The position numbers and the translations under genes were made by a program. This document shows positions 22,426 to 36,599 of a stretch of DNA of 64,000 bases, one piece after another. Numbering within the stretch: the first letter of the stretch is position 1; every line of letters begins with the position of its first letter. Source of the stretch: Hetaerina americana (taxonomy: Eukaryota; Arthropoda; Insecta; Odonata; Calopterygidae); assembly GCA_022747635.1 (NCBI GenBank), contig JAKTNV010000041.1, positions 372,001 through 436,000 on the forward strand, given 5' to 3'. Below the pieces are notes generated by a model. It was not told the origin of the DNA. It ran no database searches and saw nothing but the letters and a program-made list of their open reading frames with translations.

Positions 22426-25400
22426 CATGCAAAAATGTGAAAAATTTAATTTTCTAAAATTGAAATAAATGCCTTCTATACACCTCAAACATTCACTCTT
22501 AAACAGAAGATTGTGGTTTTTCGCAATATTTTTAGAAATTTGGGCTCTTTTAGTAACATTTACACTTGCGCTGAAGCATCTTTTATGCTCATTCCTTGTC
22601 TTTCAGGATTTATTCTGGGTTTTATTTTGTTAATTTGATGAAAATGAAAACCAATACACACCATGGAAACATTTTTGTTTGATTTGTGTCGAGTGAGATT
22701 TTCACCTAGAACCCAAAGGGGGGGTATTAGCACTTTTCATGGAAAAATGTGAAAAATTAAATTTTCTAAAAATGAAATAAATGCCTTTTATACACCTCAA
22801 ACATTCACTCTAAAACGGAAAATTGTTTTTTTTCGCAATATTTTTAGAAATTTGGGGTCTTTTAGTAACATTTATACTTCCGCTGAAGTATCTTTTATGC
22901 TCATTTCTTGTATTTCAGGATTTATTCTGGGTTTTATTTTGTTTATTTGATGAAAATGAACAACAATACACACCATGGAAACATGTTTGTTTGATATGTG
23001 TCGAGTGAGATTTTCACCTAGAACCCAAAGGGGGGGGTATTGGCACTTTTCATGGAAAAATGAGAAAAAATACATTTTCTAAAAATGAAATAAATGCCTT
23101 CTATACACCTTAAACATTCACTCTTAAACTGAATATTGTTGTTTTTCGCAATATTTTTAGAAATTTTGGCTCTTTTAGTAACATTAACACTTGCGCTGAA
23201 GCATCTTTTATAATCATTTCTTGTATTTCAGTATTTATTCTGGGTTTTATTTTTTTTATTTGATGAAAATGAACAAGAATACACACCATGGAAACATTTT
23301 TGTTTGATTAGTGTCGAGTGAGATTTTCACCTAGAACCCAAAGGGGGGGATATTGGCACTATTCATGGAAAAATGTGAAAAAAACATTTTCTAAAAATGA
23401 AATAAATGCCTTCTATAAACCTCAAACATTCACTCTAAATCTGAAAATTGTTGTTTTTCGCAATATATTTAGAAATTTGGGCTCTTTTAGTAACATTAAC
23501 AATTGCGCTGAAGCATCTTTTATGCTCATTTCTTTTCTTTCAGGATTTATTCTGGGTTTTATTTTGTTTATTTGATGAAAATGAACAACAATACACACCA
23601 TGGAAACATTTTTGTTTGATTTGTGTCGAGTGAGATTTTCACCTAACACCCAAAGGGACTTTTCATGGAAAAATGTGAAAAATTAAATCTTCTAAAATTG
23701 AAATAAATGCCTTCTATACACCTAAAACATTCACTCTTAAACAGAAAATTGTGGTTTTTCGCAATATTTTTAGAAATTTGGGCTCTTATAGTAAGAATAA
23801 CACTTGCGCTTAAGCATCTTTTATGCTCATTTCTTGCCTTTCAGGATTTATTCTGGGTTTAATTTTGTTTAGTTGATGAAAATGAACAACAATACACACC
23901 ATGGAAACATTTTTGTTTGATTTGTGTCGAGTGAGATTTTCACCTAGAACCCAAAGGGGGGGTATTGGCACTTTTCATGGAAAAATGTGAAAAATTAAAT
24001 TTTCTAAAAATGAAATAAATGCCTTTTATACACCTCAAACATTCACTCTAAAACGGAAAATTGTTGTTTTTTGCAATATTTTTAGAAATTTGGGCCCTTT
24101 AAAAAATATTAACACTTGCGCTGAAGCATATTTTTTGCTCATTTCTTGTATTTCAGTATTTGTTCTGCGTTTTATTTTGTTTATTTGATGAAAATGAGCA
24201 ACAATACACACCATGGAAACATTTTTTTTTGATATGTGTCGAGTGAGATTTTAACCTAGAACCCGAGGGGGGGGTATTGGCACTTTTCATGGAAAAATGT
24301 GAAAAATTTAATTTTCTAAAATTGAAATAAATGCCTTCTATACACCTCAAACATTCACTCTTAAACAGAAGATTGTGGTTTTTCGCAATATTTTTAGAAA
24401 TTTGGGCTCTTTTAATAACATTTACACTTGTGCTGAAACACCTTTTATGCTCATTCCTTGTCTTTCAGGATTTATTCTGGGTTTTATTTTGATTATTTGA
24501 TGAAAATGAACAACAAAACACACCATGGAAACATTTTTGTTTGATTTGTGTCGAGTGAGATTTTCACCTAGAACCCAAAGGGGGGGTATTGGCACTTTTC
24601 ATGGAAAAATGTGAAAAATTAAATTTTCTAAAAATGAAATAAATGCCTTTTATACACCTCAAACATTCACTCTAAAAGTGGATTTTCATTTTTCTTTCAC
24701 TTTTCATGGAAAAATGTGAAAAATTTAATTTTCTAAAATTGAAATAAATGCCTTCTATACACCTCAAACATTCACTCTTAAACAGAAGATTGTGGTTTTT
24801 CGCAATATTTTTAGAAATTTGGGCTCTTTTAGTAACATTTACACTTGCGCTGAAGCATCTTTTACGCTCATTCCTTGTCTTTCAGGATTTATTCTGGGTT
24901 TTATTTTGTTAATTTGATGAAAATGAAAACCAATACACACCATGGAAACATTTTTGTTTGATTTGTGTCGACTGAGATTTTCACCTAGAACCCAAAGGGG
25001 GGGGGGGTATTGGCACTTTTCATGGAAAAATGTGAAAAATTAAATTTTCTAAAAATGAAATAAATGCCTTTTATACACCTCAAACATTCACTCTAAAACG
25101 GAAAATTGTTTTTTTTCGCAATATTTTTAGAAATTTGGGCTCTTTTAGTAACATTTACACTTGCGCTGAAGCATCTTTTATGCTCATTCCTTGTCTTTCA
25201 GGATTTATTCTGGGTTTTATTTTGTTAATTTGATGAAAATGAAAACCAATACACACCATGGAAACATTTTTGTTTGATTTGTGTCGAGTGAGATTTTCAC
25301 CTAGAACCCAAAGGGGGGTGTATTGGCACTTTTCATGGAAAAATGTGAAAAATTAATTTTTCTAAAAATGAAATAAATGCCTTCTATACACCTCAGACAT

Positions 25401-28400
25401 TCACTCTTAAACTGAAAATTGTTGTTTTTCGCAATATTTTTAGAAATTTAGGCTCTTTTAGTAACATTTATACCTCCGCTGAAGTATCTTTATGCTCATT
25501 TCTTGTATTTCAGGATTTATTCTGGGTTTTATTTTGTTTATTTGATGAAAATGAACAACAATACACACCATGGAAACATGTTTGTTTGATATGTGTCGAG
25601 TGAGATTTTCACCTAGAACCCAAAGGGGGGGTATTGGCACTTTTCATGGAAAAATGAGAAAAAATGCATTTTCTAAAAATGAAATAAATGCCTTCTATAC
25701 ACCTCAAACATTCACTCTTAAACTGAAAATTGTTGTTTTTCGCAATATTTTTAGAAATTTTGGCTCTTTTAGTAACATTAACACTTGCGCTGAAACATCT
25801 TATATAATCATTTCTTGTATTTCAGTATTTATTCTGGGTTTTATTTTTTTATTTGATGAAAATGAACAACAATACCCACCATGGAAACATTTTTGTTTGA
25901 TTTGTGTCGAGTGAGATTTTCACCTAGAACCCAAAGGGGGGGGTAATGGCACTTTTCATGGAAAAATGTGAAAAATAACATTTTCTAAAAATGAAATAAA
26001 TGCCTTCTATACACCTCAAACATTCACTCTAAAACAGAAAGAAGATTGTTGTTTTTCGCAATATTTTTAGAAATTTTGGCTCTTTTAGTAACATTAACAC
26101 TTGCGCTGAAGCATCTTTTATAATCATTTCTTGTCTTTCAGGATTTATTCTGGGTTTAATTTTGTTTATTTGATGAAAATGAACAACAATACACACCATG
26201 GAAACATTTTTGTTTGATTTGTGTCGAGTGAGATTTTCACCTAGAACACAAAGGGAATTTTCATGGAAAAATGTGAAAAATTAAATTTTCTAAAATTGAA
26301 ATAAATGCCTTCTATACACCTAAAACATTCACTCTTAAACAGAAAATTGTGGTTTTTCGCAATATTTTTAGAACTTTGGGCTCTTTTAGTAAGAATAACA
26401 CTTGCGCCTAAGCATCTTTTATGCTCATTTCTTGCCTTTCAGGATTTATTCTGGGTTTAATTTTGTTTAGTTGATGAAAATGAACAACAATACACACCAT
26501 GGAAACATTTTTGTTTGATTTGTGTTGAGTGAAATTTTCAACTAGAACCCAAAGGGGGGGGTAATGGCACTTTTCATGGAAAAATGTGAAAAATTTAATT
26601 TTCTAAAATTGAAATAAATGCCTTCTATACACCTCAAACATTCACTCTTAAACAGAAGATTGTGGTTTTTCGCAATATTTTTAGAAATTTGGGCTCTTTT
26701 AGTAACATTTACACTGGCGCTGAAGCATCTTTTATGCTCATTCCTTGTCTTTCAGGATTTATTCTGGGTTTTATTTTGTTAATTTGATGAAAATGAAAAC
26801 CAATACACACCATGGAAACATTTTTGTTTGATATGTGTCGAGTGAGATTTTCACCTAGAACCCAAAGGGGGGGTATTGGCACTTTTCATGGAAAAATGTG
26901 AAAAATTATATTTTCTAAAAATGAAATAAATGCCTTTTATACACCTCAAACATTCACTCTAAAACGGAAAATTGTTTTTTTTCGCAATATTTTTAGAAAT
27001 TTGGGGTCTTTTAGTAACATTTATACTTCCGCTGAAGTATCTTTTATGCTCATTTCTTGTATTTCAGGATTTATTCTGGGTTTTATTTTGTTTATTTGAT
27101 GAAAATGAACAACAATACACACCATGGAAACATTTTTGTTTGATTTGTGTCGAGTGAGATTTTCACCTAGAACCCAAAGGGGGGGGTATTGGCACTTTTC
27201 ATGGAAAAATGTGAAAAATTAATTTTTCTAAAAATGAAATAAATGCCTTCTATACACCTCAAACATTCACTCTTAAACTGAATATTGTTGTTTTTCGCAA
27301 TATTTTTAGAAATTTTGGCTCTTTTAGTAACATTAACACTTGCGCTGAAGCATCTTTTATAATCATTTCTTGTATTTCAGTATTTATTCTGGGTTTTATT
27401 TTTTTTATTTGATGAAAATGAACAAGAATACACACCATGGAAACATTTTTGTTTGATTTGTGTCGAGTGAGAGTTTCACCTTGAACCCAAATTGGCATAT
27501 TGGGGTATTGGCATTTTTCATGGTAAATGTAAAAAATGAAATTTTCTAAAAATGAAATAAATGCCTTCTAAACACTTCAAACATTCACTCTTAAACTGGA
27601 GATTGTTGTTTTTCGCAATATTTTTAGAAATTTGGGCTCTTTTAGTAACATTAACAACCCCGCTGAAGCATCTTTTATGCTCATTTCTTGTCTTTCAGGA
27701 TTTTTTCTGGGTTTTATTTTGTTTATTTGATGAAAATGAACAAAAATACACACCATGGAAACATTTTTGTTTGATTTGTGTCGAGTAATATTTTCACCTA
27801 ACACCCAAAGGGACTTTTCATGGAAAAATGTGAAAAATTAAATCTTCTAAAATTGAAATAAATGCCTTCTATACACCTAAAACATTCACTCTTAAACAGA
27901 AAATTGTGGTTTTTCGCAATATTTTTAGAAATTTGGGCCCTTTAAGTAATATTAACACTTGCGCTGAAGCATCTTTTTTGCTCATTTCTTGTATTTCATT
28001 ATTTGTTCTGTGTTTTATTTTGTTTATTTGATGAAAATGAACAACAATACACACCATGGAAACATTTTTTTTTTATATGTGTCGAGTGAGATTTTAACCT
28101 AGAACCCAAGGGGGGGGGTATTGGCACTTTTCATGGAAAAATGTGAAAAATTTAATTTTCTAAAATTGAAATAAATGCCTTCTATACACCTCAAACATTC
28201 ACTCGTAAACAGAAGATTGTGGTTTTTCGCAATATTTTTAGAAATTTGGGCTCTTTTAATAACATTTACACTTGTGCTGAAACACCTTTTATGCTCATTC
28301 CTTGTCTTTCAGGATTTATTCTGGGTTTTATTTTGATTATTTGATGAAAATGAACAACAAAACACACCATGGAAACATTTTTGTTTGATTTGTGTCGAGT

Positions 28401-29366
28401 GAGATTTTCACCTAGAACCCAAACGGGGGGTATTGGCACTTTTCATGGAAAAATGTGAAAAATTAAATTTTCTAAAAATGAAATAAATGCCTTTTATACA
28501 CCTCAAACATTCACTCTAAAACTAAAAATTGTTGTTTTTCGCAATATTTTTAGAAATTTGGGCTCTTTTAGTAACATTAACACTTCCGCTGAAGCATCTT
28601 TTATGCTCATTTCTTGCCTTTCAGGATTTATTCTGGGTTTTATTTCGTTTATTTGATGAAAATGAACAACAATACACATTATGGAAACATGTTTGTTTGA
28701 TATGTGTCGAGTGAGATTTTCACCTAGAACCCAAAGGGGGGGTATTGGCACTTTTCATGGAAAAATGTGAAAAATTAAATTTTCTAAAAATGAAATAAAT
28801 GCCTTTTATACACCTCAGACATTCACTCTTAAACTGAAAATTGTTGTTTTTCGCAATATTTTTAGAAATTTGGGCCCTTTAAGTAATATTAACACTTGCG
28901 CTGAAGCATCTTTTATGCTCATTTCTTGTCTTTCAGGATTTATTCTGGGTTTAATTTTGTTTATTTGATGAAAATGAACAACAATACACACCATGGAAAC
29001 ATTTTTGTTTGCTTTGTGTCGAGTGAGATTTTCACCTAGAACCCAAAGGGACTTTTCATGGAAAAATGTGAAAAATTAAATTTTCTAAAATTGAAATAAA
29101 TGCCTTCTATACACCTAAAACATTCACTCTTAAACAGAAAATTGTGGTTTTTCGCAATATTTTTAGAACTTTGGGCTCTTTTAGTAAGAATAACACTTGC
29201 GCCTAAGCATCTTTTATGCTCATTTCTTGCCTTTCAGGATTTATTCTGGGTTTAATTTTGTTTAGTTGATGAAAATGAACTAGTACACACCATGGAAACA
29301 TTTTTGTTTGATTTGTGTTGAGTGAAATTTTCACCTAGAACCCAAAAGGGGGGTAATGGCACTTTT
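22426..29366 (+). repeat. Higher-order repeat unit 1 (marker to marker, 6,941 bp)
   Basis: The unit is defined from one catgcaaaaatg marker (usual form catggaaaaatg) to the next. In every copy the marker sits in a monomer with taatggcacttttcatgc and is followed about 400 bp later by a monomer with tttggggtcttttagtaac. The first ~2.9 kb match unit 2 base for base as far as I compared, including the 105-bp partial duplication. The remainder resembles the 17.9-22.4 kb stretch more than unit 2. The unit start is arbitrary because the repeat is circularly permuted. Confidence 0.7.
24593..24697 (+). repeat. 105-bp partial monomer duplication with a 20-bp filler (copy 1)
   Basis: Anchor spacing here is 417 bp (24468 to 24885) instead of ~312. 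The stretch from cacttttcatgg to cactctaaaa (85 bp) is followed by 20 bases, gtggattttcatttttcttt, absent from ordinary monomers, and then by a second cacttttcatgg at 24698. It looks like a rearrangement scar rather than a functional insert. Confidence 0.85.
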
Positions 29367-31535
29367 CATGCAAAAATGTGAAAAATTTAATTTTCTAAAA
29401 TTGAAATAAATGCCTTCTATACACCTCAAACATTCACTCTTAAACAGAAGATTGTGGTTTTTCGCAATATTTTTAGAAATTTGGGCTCTTTTAGTAACAT
29501 TTACACTTGCGCTGAAGCATCTTTTATGCTCATTCCTTGTCTTTCAGGATTTATTCTGGGTTTTATTTTGTTAATTTGATGAAAATGAAAACCAATACAC
29601 ACCATGGAAACATTTTTGTTTGATTTGTGTCGAGTGAGATTTTCACCTAGAACCCAAAGGGGGGGTATTGGCACTTTTCATGGAAAAATGTGAAAAATTA
29701 AATTTTCTAAAAATGAAATAAATGCCTTTTATACACCTCAAACATTCACTCTAAAACGGAAAATTGTTTTTTTTCGCAATATTTTTAGAAATTTGGGGTC
29801 TTTTAGTAACATTTATACTTCCGCTGAAGTATCTTTTATGCTCATTTCTTGTATTTCAGGATTTATTCTGGGTTTTATTTTGTTTATTTGATGAAAATGA
29901 ACAACAATACACACCATGGAAACATGTTTGTTTGATATGTGTCGAGTGAGATTTTCACCTAGAACCCAAAGGGGGGGGTATTGGCACTTTTCATGGAAAA
30001 ATGAGAAAAAATACATTTTCTAAAAATGAAATAAATGCCTTCTATACACCTTAAACATTCACTCTTAAACTGAATATTGTTGTTTTTCGCAATATTTTTA
30101 GAAATTTTGGCTCTTTTAGTAACATTAACACTTGCGCTGAAGCATCTTTTATAATCATTTCTTGTATTTCAGTATTTATTCTGGGTTTTATTTTTTTTAT
30201 TTGATGAAAATGAACAAGAATACACACCATGGAAACATTTTTGTTTGATTTGTGTCGAGTGAGATTTTCACCTAGAACCCAAAGGGGGGGATATTGGCAC
30301 TATTCATGGAAAAATGTGAAAAAAAACATTTTCTAAAAATGAAATAAATGCCTTCTATAAACCTCAAACATTCACTCTAAATCTGAAAATTGTTGTTTTT
30401 CGCAATATATTTAGAAATTTGGGCTCTTTTAGTAACATTAACAATTGCGCTGAAGCATCTTTTATGCTCATTTCTTTTCTTTCAGGATTTATTCTGGGTT
30501 TTATTTTGTTTATTTGATGAAAATGAACAACAATACACACCATGGAAACATTTTTGTTTGATTTGTGTCGAGTGAGATTTTCACCTAACACCCAAAGGGA
30601 CTTTTCATGGAAAAATGTGAAAAATTAAATCTTCTAAAATTGAAATAAATGCCTTCTATACACCTAAAACATTCACTCTTAAACAGAAAATTGTGGTTTT
30701 TCGCAATATTTTTAGAAATTTGGGCTCTTATAGTAAGAATAACACTTGCGCTTAAGCATCTTTTATGCTCATTTCTTGCCTTTCAGGATTTATTCTGGGT
30801 TTAATTTTGTTTAGTTGATGAAAATGAACAACAATACACACCATGGAAACATTTTTGTTTGATTTGTGTCGAGTGAGATTTTCACCTAGAACCCAAAGGG
30901 GGGGTATTGGCACTTTTCATGGAAAAATGTGAAAAATTAAATTTTCTAAAAATGAAATAAATGCCTTTTATACACCTCAAACATTCACTCTAAAACGGAA
31001 AATTGTTGTTTTTTGCAATATTTTTAGAAATTTGGGCCCTTTAAGTAATATTAACACTTGCGCTGAAGCATATTTTTTGCTCATTTCTTGTATTTCAGTA
31101 TTTGTTCTGCGTTTTATTTTGTTTATTTGATGAAAATGAGCAACAATACACACCATGGAAACATTTTTTTTTGATATGTGTCGAGTGAGATTTTAACCTA
31201 GAACCCGAGGGGGGGGGTATTGGCACTTTTCATGGAAAAATGTGAAAAATTTAATTTTCTAAAATTGAAATAAATGCCTTCTATACACCTCAAACATTCA
31301 CTCTTAAACAGAAGATTGTGGTTTTTCGCAATATTTTTAGAAATTTGGGCTCTTTTAATAACATTTACACTTGTGCTGAAACACCTTTTATGCTCATTCC
31401 TTGTCTTTCAGGATTTATTCTGGGTTTTATTTTGATTATTTGATGAAAATGAACAACAAAACACACCATGGAAACATTTTTGTTTGATTTGTGTCGAGTG
31501 AGATTTTCACCTAGAACCCAAAGGGGGGGTATTGG

Positions 31536-31640
31536 CACTTTTCATGGAAAAATGTGAAAAATTAAATTTTCTAAAAATGAAATAAATGCCTTTTATACAC
31601 CTCAAACATTCACTCTAAAAGTGGATTTTCATTTTTCTTT
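31536..31640 (+). repeat. 105-bp partial monomer duplication with a 20-bp filler (copy 2)
   Basis: The same structure as at 24593 with the identical 20-base filler. Anchors lie at 31411 and 31828, 417 bp apart. The offset to copy 1 is 6,943 bp, in register with the higher-order repeat, so it was copied along with its block. The sequence after the junction differs (ttaatttttc here, tttaattttc in copy 1), so one copy has exchanged with another monomer type since. Confidence 0.85.
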
Positions 31641-33699
31641 CACTTTTCATGGAAAAATGTGAAAAATTAATTTTTCTAAAAATGAAATAAATGCCTTCTA
31701 TACACCTCAGACATTCACTCTTAAACTGAAAATTGTGGTTTTTCGCAATATTTTTAGAAATTTGGGCTCTTTTAGTAACATTAACAATTGCGCTGAAGCA
31801 TCTTTTATGCTCATTTCTTGCCTTTCAGGATTTATTCTGGGTTTAATTTTGTTTAGTTCATGAAAATGAACAACAATACACACCATGGAAACATTTTTGT
31901 TTGATTTGTGTTGAGTGAAATTTTCACCTAGAACCCAAAGGGGGGTAATGGCACTTTTCATGGAAAAATGTGAAAAATTTAATTTTCTAAAATTGAAATA
32001 AATGCCTTCTATACACCTCAAACATTCACTCTTAAACAGAAGATTGTAATTTTTCGCAATATTTTTAGAATTTGGGCTCTTTTAGTAACATTTACACTTG
32101 CGCTGAAGCATCTTTTATGCTCATTCCTTGTCTTTCAGGATTTATTCTGGGTTTTATTTTGTTAATTTGATGAAAATGAAAACCAATACACACCATGGAA
32201 ACATTTTTGTTTGATTTGTGTCGAGTGAGATTTTCACCTAGAACCCAAAGGGGGGTGTATTGGCACTTTTCATGGAAAAATGTGAAAAATTAATTTTTCT
32301 AAAAATGAAATAAATGCCTTCTATACACCTCAGACATTCACTCTTAAACTGAAAATTGTTGTTTTTCGCAATATTTTTAGAAATTTGGGCCCTTTAAGTA
32401 ATATTAACACTTGCGCTGAAGCATCTTTTATGCTCATTTCTTGTCTTTCAGGATTTATTCTGGGTTTAATTTTGTTTATTTGATGAAAATGAACAACAAT
32501 ACACACCATGGAAACATTTTTGTTTGATTTGTGTCGAGTGAGATTTTCACCTATAACCCAAAGGGACTTTTCATGGAAAAATGTGAAAAATTAAATTTTC
32601 TAAAATTGAAATAAATGCCTTCTATACACCTAAAACATTCACTCTTAAACAGAAAATTGTGGTTTTTCGCAATATTTTTAGAAATTTGGGCTCTTTTAGT
32701 AACATTTACACTTGCGCTGAAGCATCTTTTATGCTCATTCCTTGTCTTTCAGGATTTATTCTGGGTTTTATTTTGTTAATTTGATGAAAATGAAAACCAA
32801 TACACACCATGGAAACATTTTTGTTTGATTTGTGTCGAGTGAGATTTTCACCTAGAACCCAAAGGGGGGGTATTGGCACTTTTCATGGAAAAATGTGAAA
32901 AATTAAATTTTCTAAAATTGAAATAAATGCCTTTTATACACCTCAAACATTCACTCTAAAACGGAAAATTGTTGTTTTTCGCAATATTTTTAGAAATTTG
33001 GGCCCTTTAAGTAATATTAACACTTGCGCTGAAGCATCTAATTTGCTCATTTCTTGTATTTCAGTATTTGTTCTGTGTTTTATTTTGTTTATTTGATGAA
33101 AATGAACAACAATACACACCATGGAAACATTTTTTTTTGATATGTGTCGAGTGAGCTTTTAACCTAGAACCCAAGGGGGGGGGTATTGGCACTTTTCATG
33201 GAAAAATGTGAAAAATTTAATTTTCTAAAATTGAAATAAATGCCTTCTATACACCTCAAACATTCACTCTACAACAGAAGATTGTTGTTTTTCGCAATAT
33301 TTTTAGAAATTTGGGCTCTTTTAGTAACATTAACGTTTGCGCTGAAGCATCTTTTATGCTAATTTCTTGTCTTTCAGGATTTATTCTGGGTTTTATTTTG
33401 TTTATTTGATGAAAATGAACAACAATACACACCATGGAAACATTTTTGTTTGATTTGTTTCGAGTGAGATTTTCACCTAACACCCAAAGGGACTTTTCAT
33501 GGAAAAATGTGAAAAATTAAATCTTCTAAAATTGAAATAAATGCCTTCTATACACCTAAAACATTCACTCTTAAACAGAAAATTGTGGTTTTTCGCAATA
33601 TTTTTAGAAATTTGGGCTCTTATAGTAAGAATAACACTTGCGCTTAAGCATCTTTTATGCTCATTTCTTGCCTTTCAGGATTTATTCTGGGTTTAATTT

Positions 33700-36000
33700 T
33701 GTTTAGTTGATGAAAATGAACAACAATACACACCATGGAAACATTTTTGTTTGATTTGAGTCGAGTGAGATTTTCACCTAGAACCCAAAGGGGGGGTATT
33801 GGCACTTTTCATGGAAAAATGTGAAAAATTAAATTTTCTAAAAATGAAATAAATGCCTTTTATACACCTCAAACATACACTCTAAAACGGAAAATTGTTG
33901 TTTTTTGCAATATTTTTAGAAATTTGGGCCCTTTAAGTAATATTAACACTTGCGCTGAAGCATATTTTTTGCTCATTTCTTGTATTTCAGTATTTGTTCT
34001 GCGTTTTATTTTGTTTATTTGATGAAAATGAACAACAATACACACCATGGAAACATGTTTGTTTGATATGTGTCGAGTGAGATTTTAACCTAGAACCCGA
34101 GGGGGGGGTATTGGCACTTTTCATGGAAAAATGTGAAAAATTTAATTTTCTAAAATTGAAATAAATGCCTTCTATACACCTCAAACATTCACTCTTAAAC
34201 TGAATATTGTTGTTTTTCGCAATATTTTTAGAAATTTTGGCTCTTTTAGTAACATTAACACTTGCGCTGAAGCATCTCTTATAATCATTTCTTGTATTTC
34301 AGTATTTATTCTGGGTTTTATTTTTTTTATTTGATGAAAATGAACAAGAATACACACCATGGAAACATTTTTGTTTGATTTGTGTCGAGTGAGATTTTCA
34401 CCTAGAACCCAAAGGGGGGGGATATTGGCACTATTCATGGAAAAATGTGAAAAAAAACATTTTCTAAAAATGAAATAAATGCCTTCTATAAACCTCAAAC
34501 ATTCACTCTAAATCTGAAAATTGTTGTTTTTCGCAATATTTTTAGAAATTTGGGCTCTTTTAGTAACATTAACAATTGCGCTGAAGCATCTTTTATGCTC
34601 ATTTCTTTTCTTTCAGGATTTATTCTGGGTTTTATTTTGTTTATTTGATGAAAATGAACAACAATACACACCATGGAAACATTTTTGTTTGATTTGTGTC
34701 GAGTGAGATTTTCACCTAACACCCAAAGGGACTTTTCATGGAAAAATGTGAAAAATTAAATCTTCTAAAATTGAAATAAATGCCTTCTATACACCTAAAA
34801 CATTCACTCTTAAACAGAAAATTGTGGTTTTTCGCAATATTTTTAGAAATTTGGGCTCTTATAGTAAGAATAACACTTGCGCTTAAGCATCTTTTATGCT
34901 CATTTCTTGCCTTTCAGGATTTATTCTGGGTTTAATTTTGTTTAGTTGATGAAAATGAACAACAATACACACCATGGAAACATTTTTGTTTGATTTGTGT
35001 CGAGTGAGATTTTCACCTAGAACCCAAAGGGGGGGTATTGGCACTTTTCATGGAAAAATGTGAAAAATTAAATTTTCTAAAAATGAAATAAATGCCTTTT
35101 ATACACCTCAAACATACACTCTAAAACGGAAAATTGTTGTTTTTTGCAATATTTTTAGAAATTTGGGCCCTTTAAGTAATATTAACACTTGCGCTGAAGC
35201 ATATTTTTTGCTCATTTCTTGTATTTCAGTATTTGTTCTGCGTTTTATTTTGTTTATTTGATGAAAATGAACAACAATACACACCATGGAAACATTTTTT
35301 TTTGATATGTGTCGAGTGAGATTTTAACCTAGAACCCGAGGGGGGGGTATTGGCACTTTTCATGGAAAAATGTGAAAAATTTAATTTTCTAAAATTGAAA
35401 TAAATGCCTTCTATACACCTCAAACATTCACTCTTAAACAGAAGATTGTGGTTTTTCGCAATATTTTTAGAAATTTGGGCTCTTTTAATAACATTTACAC
35501 TTGTGCTGAAACACCTTTTATGCTCATTCCTTGTCTTTCAGGATTTATTCTGGGTTTTATTTTGATTATTTGATGAAAATGAACAACAAAACACACCATG
35601 GAAACATTTTTGTTTGATTTGTGTCGAGTGAGATTTTCACCTAGAACCCAAAGGGGGGGTATTGGCACTTTTCATGGAAAAATGTGAAAAATTAAATTTT
35701 CTAAAAATGAAATAAATGCCTTTTATACACCTCAAACATTCACTCTAAAACGGAAAATTGTTTTTTTTCGCAATATTTTTAGAAATTTGGGGTCTTTTAG
35801 TAACATTTATACTTCCGCTGAAGTATCTTTTATGCTCATTTCTTGTATTTCAGGATTTATTCTGGGTTTTATTTTGTTTATTTGATGAAAATGAACAACA
35901 ATACACACCATGGAAACATGTTTGTTTGATATGTGTCGAGTGAGATTTTCACCTAGAACCCAAAGGGGGGGGTATTGGCACTTTTCATGGAAAAATGAGA
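33700..36000 (+). repeat. Local four-monomer tandem duplication (1,239-bp offset)
   Basis: The private variant catacactctaaaacgg (normally cattcactctaaaacgg) occurs at 33874 and 35113, 1,239 bp apart. The following monomer with ctagaacccgagggg is repeated at the same offset (34095 and 35334). The 1,239-bp step also links 35758 and 36997, equivalent points in the ggggtc-type monomer. This equals four monomers, one of them of the short class. Confidence 0.75.
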
Positions 36001-36599
36001 AAAAATACATTTTCTAAAAATGAAATAAATGCCTTCTATACACCTCAAACATTCACTCTTAAACTGAAAATTGTTGTTTTTCGCAATATTTTTAGAAATT
36101 TGGGCCCTTTAAGTAATATTAACACTTGCGCTGAAGCATCTTTTATGCTCATTTCTTTTCTTTCAGGATTTATTCTGGGTTTAATTTTGTTTATTTGATG
36201 AAAATGAACAACAATACACACCATGGAAACATTTTTGTTTGCTTTGTGTCGAGTGAGATTTTCACCTAGAACCCAAAGGGACTTTTCATGGAAAAATGTG
36301 AAAAATTAAATTTTCTAAAATTGAAATAAATGCCTTCTATACACCTAAAACATTCACTCTTAAACAGAAAATTGTGGTTTTTCGCAATATTTTTAGAACT
36401 TTGGGCTCTTTTAGTAAGAATAACACTTGCGCCTAAGCATCTTTTATGCTCATTTCTTGCCTTTCAGGATTTATTCTGGGTTTAATTTTGTTTAGTTGAT
36501 GAAAATGAACAACAATACACACCATGGAAACATTTTTGTTTGATTTGTGTTGAGTGAAATTTTCACCTAGAACCCAAAGGGGGGGGTAATGGCACTTTT

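Larger units (their letters stand above)
17880..31650 (+). repeat. Two diverged copies of a ~6-7 kb block (17.9-24.7 kb and 25.4-31.65 kb)
   Basis: The same ordered set of odd monomers appears twice. Pairs include: ctctttatgctcatttcttg variant 17895/25458; cagaaagaagattg 19719/26035; aaattggcatattggggtat near 20860/27489; atgaactagtacacacc near 22330/29273; and a 105-bp partial duplication 24593/31536. The offsets change in steps of whole monomers (7,563, then 6,316, 6,629 and 6,942), so the copies differ by gain or loss of complete units: four lost and two gained in the right-hand copy. Order and private markers are shared throughout. This is strong evidence for block duplication followed by unequal exchange. 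Confidence 0.8.
29367..36599 (+). repeat. Higher-order repeat unit 2 (marker to marker, 7,233 bp)
   Basis: This runs from the marker at 29367 to that at 36600. Its opening (29367 to about 31650) matches unit 1, and its closing monomers (gctttgtgtcgag at 36241, then the marker) match the end of unit 1 (29011, 29367). The middle, about 32.3-35.7 kb, differs and contains a local 1,239-bp tandem duplication. It is therefore mosaic. Confidence 0.68.

Noticed and set aside
24593..24720. Second mobile element insertion
   Set aside because: Only 20 bases are foreign and the rest is satellite; no TSD or element ends, so a rearrangement scar is the better reading.
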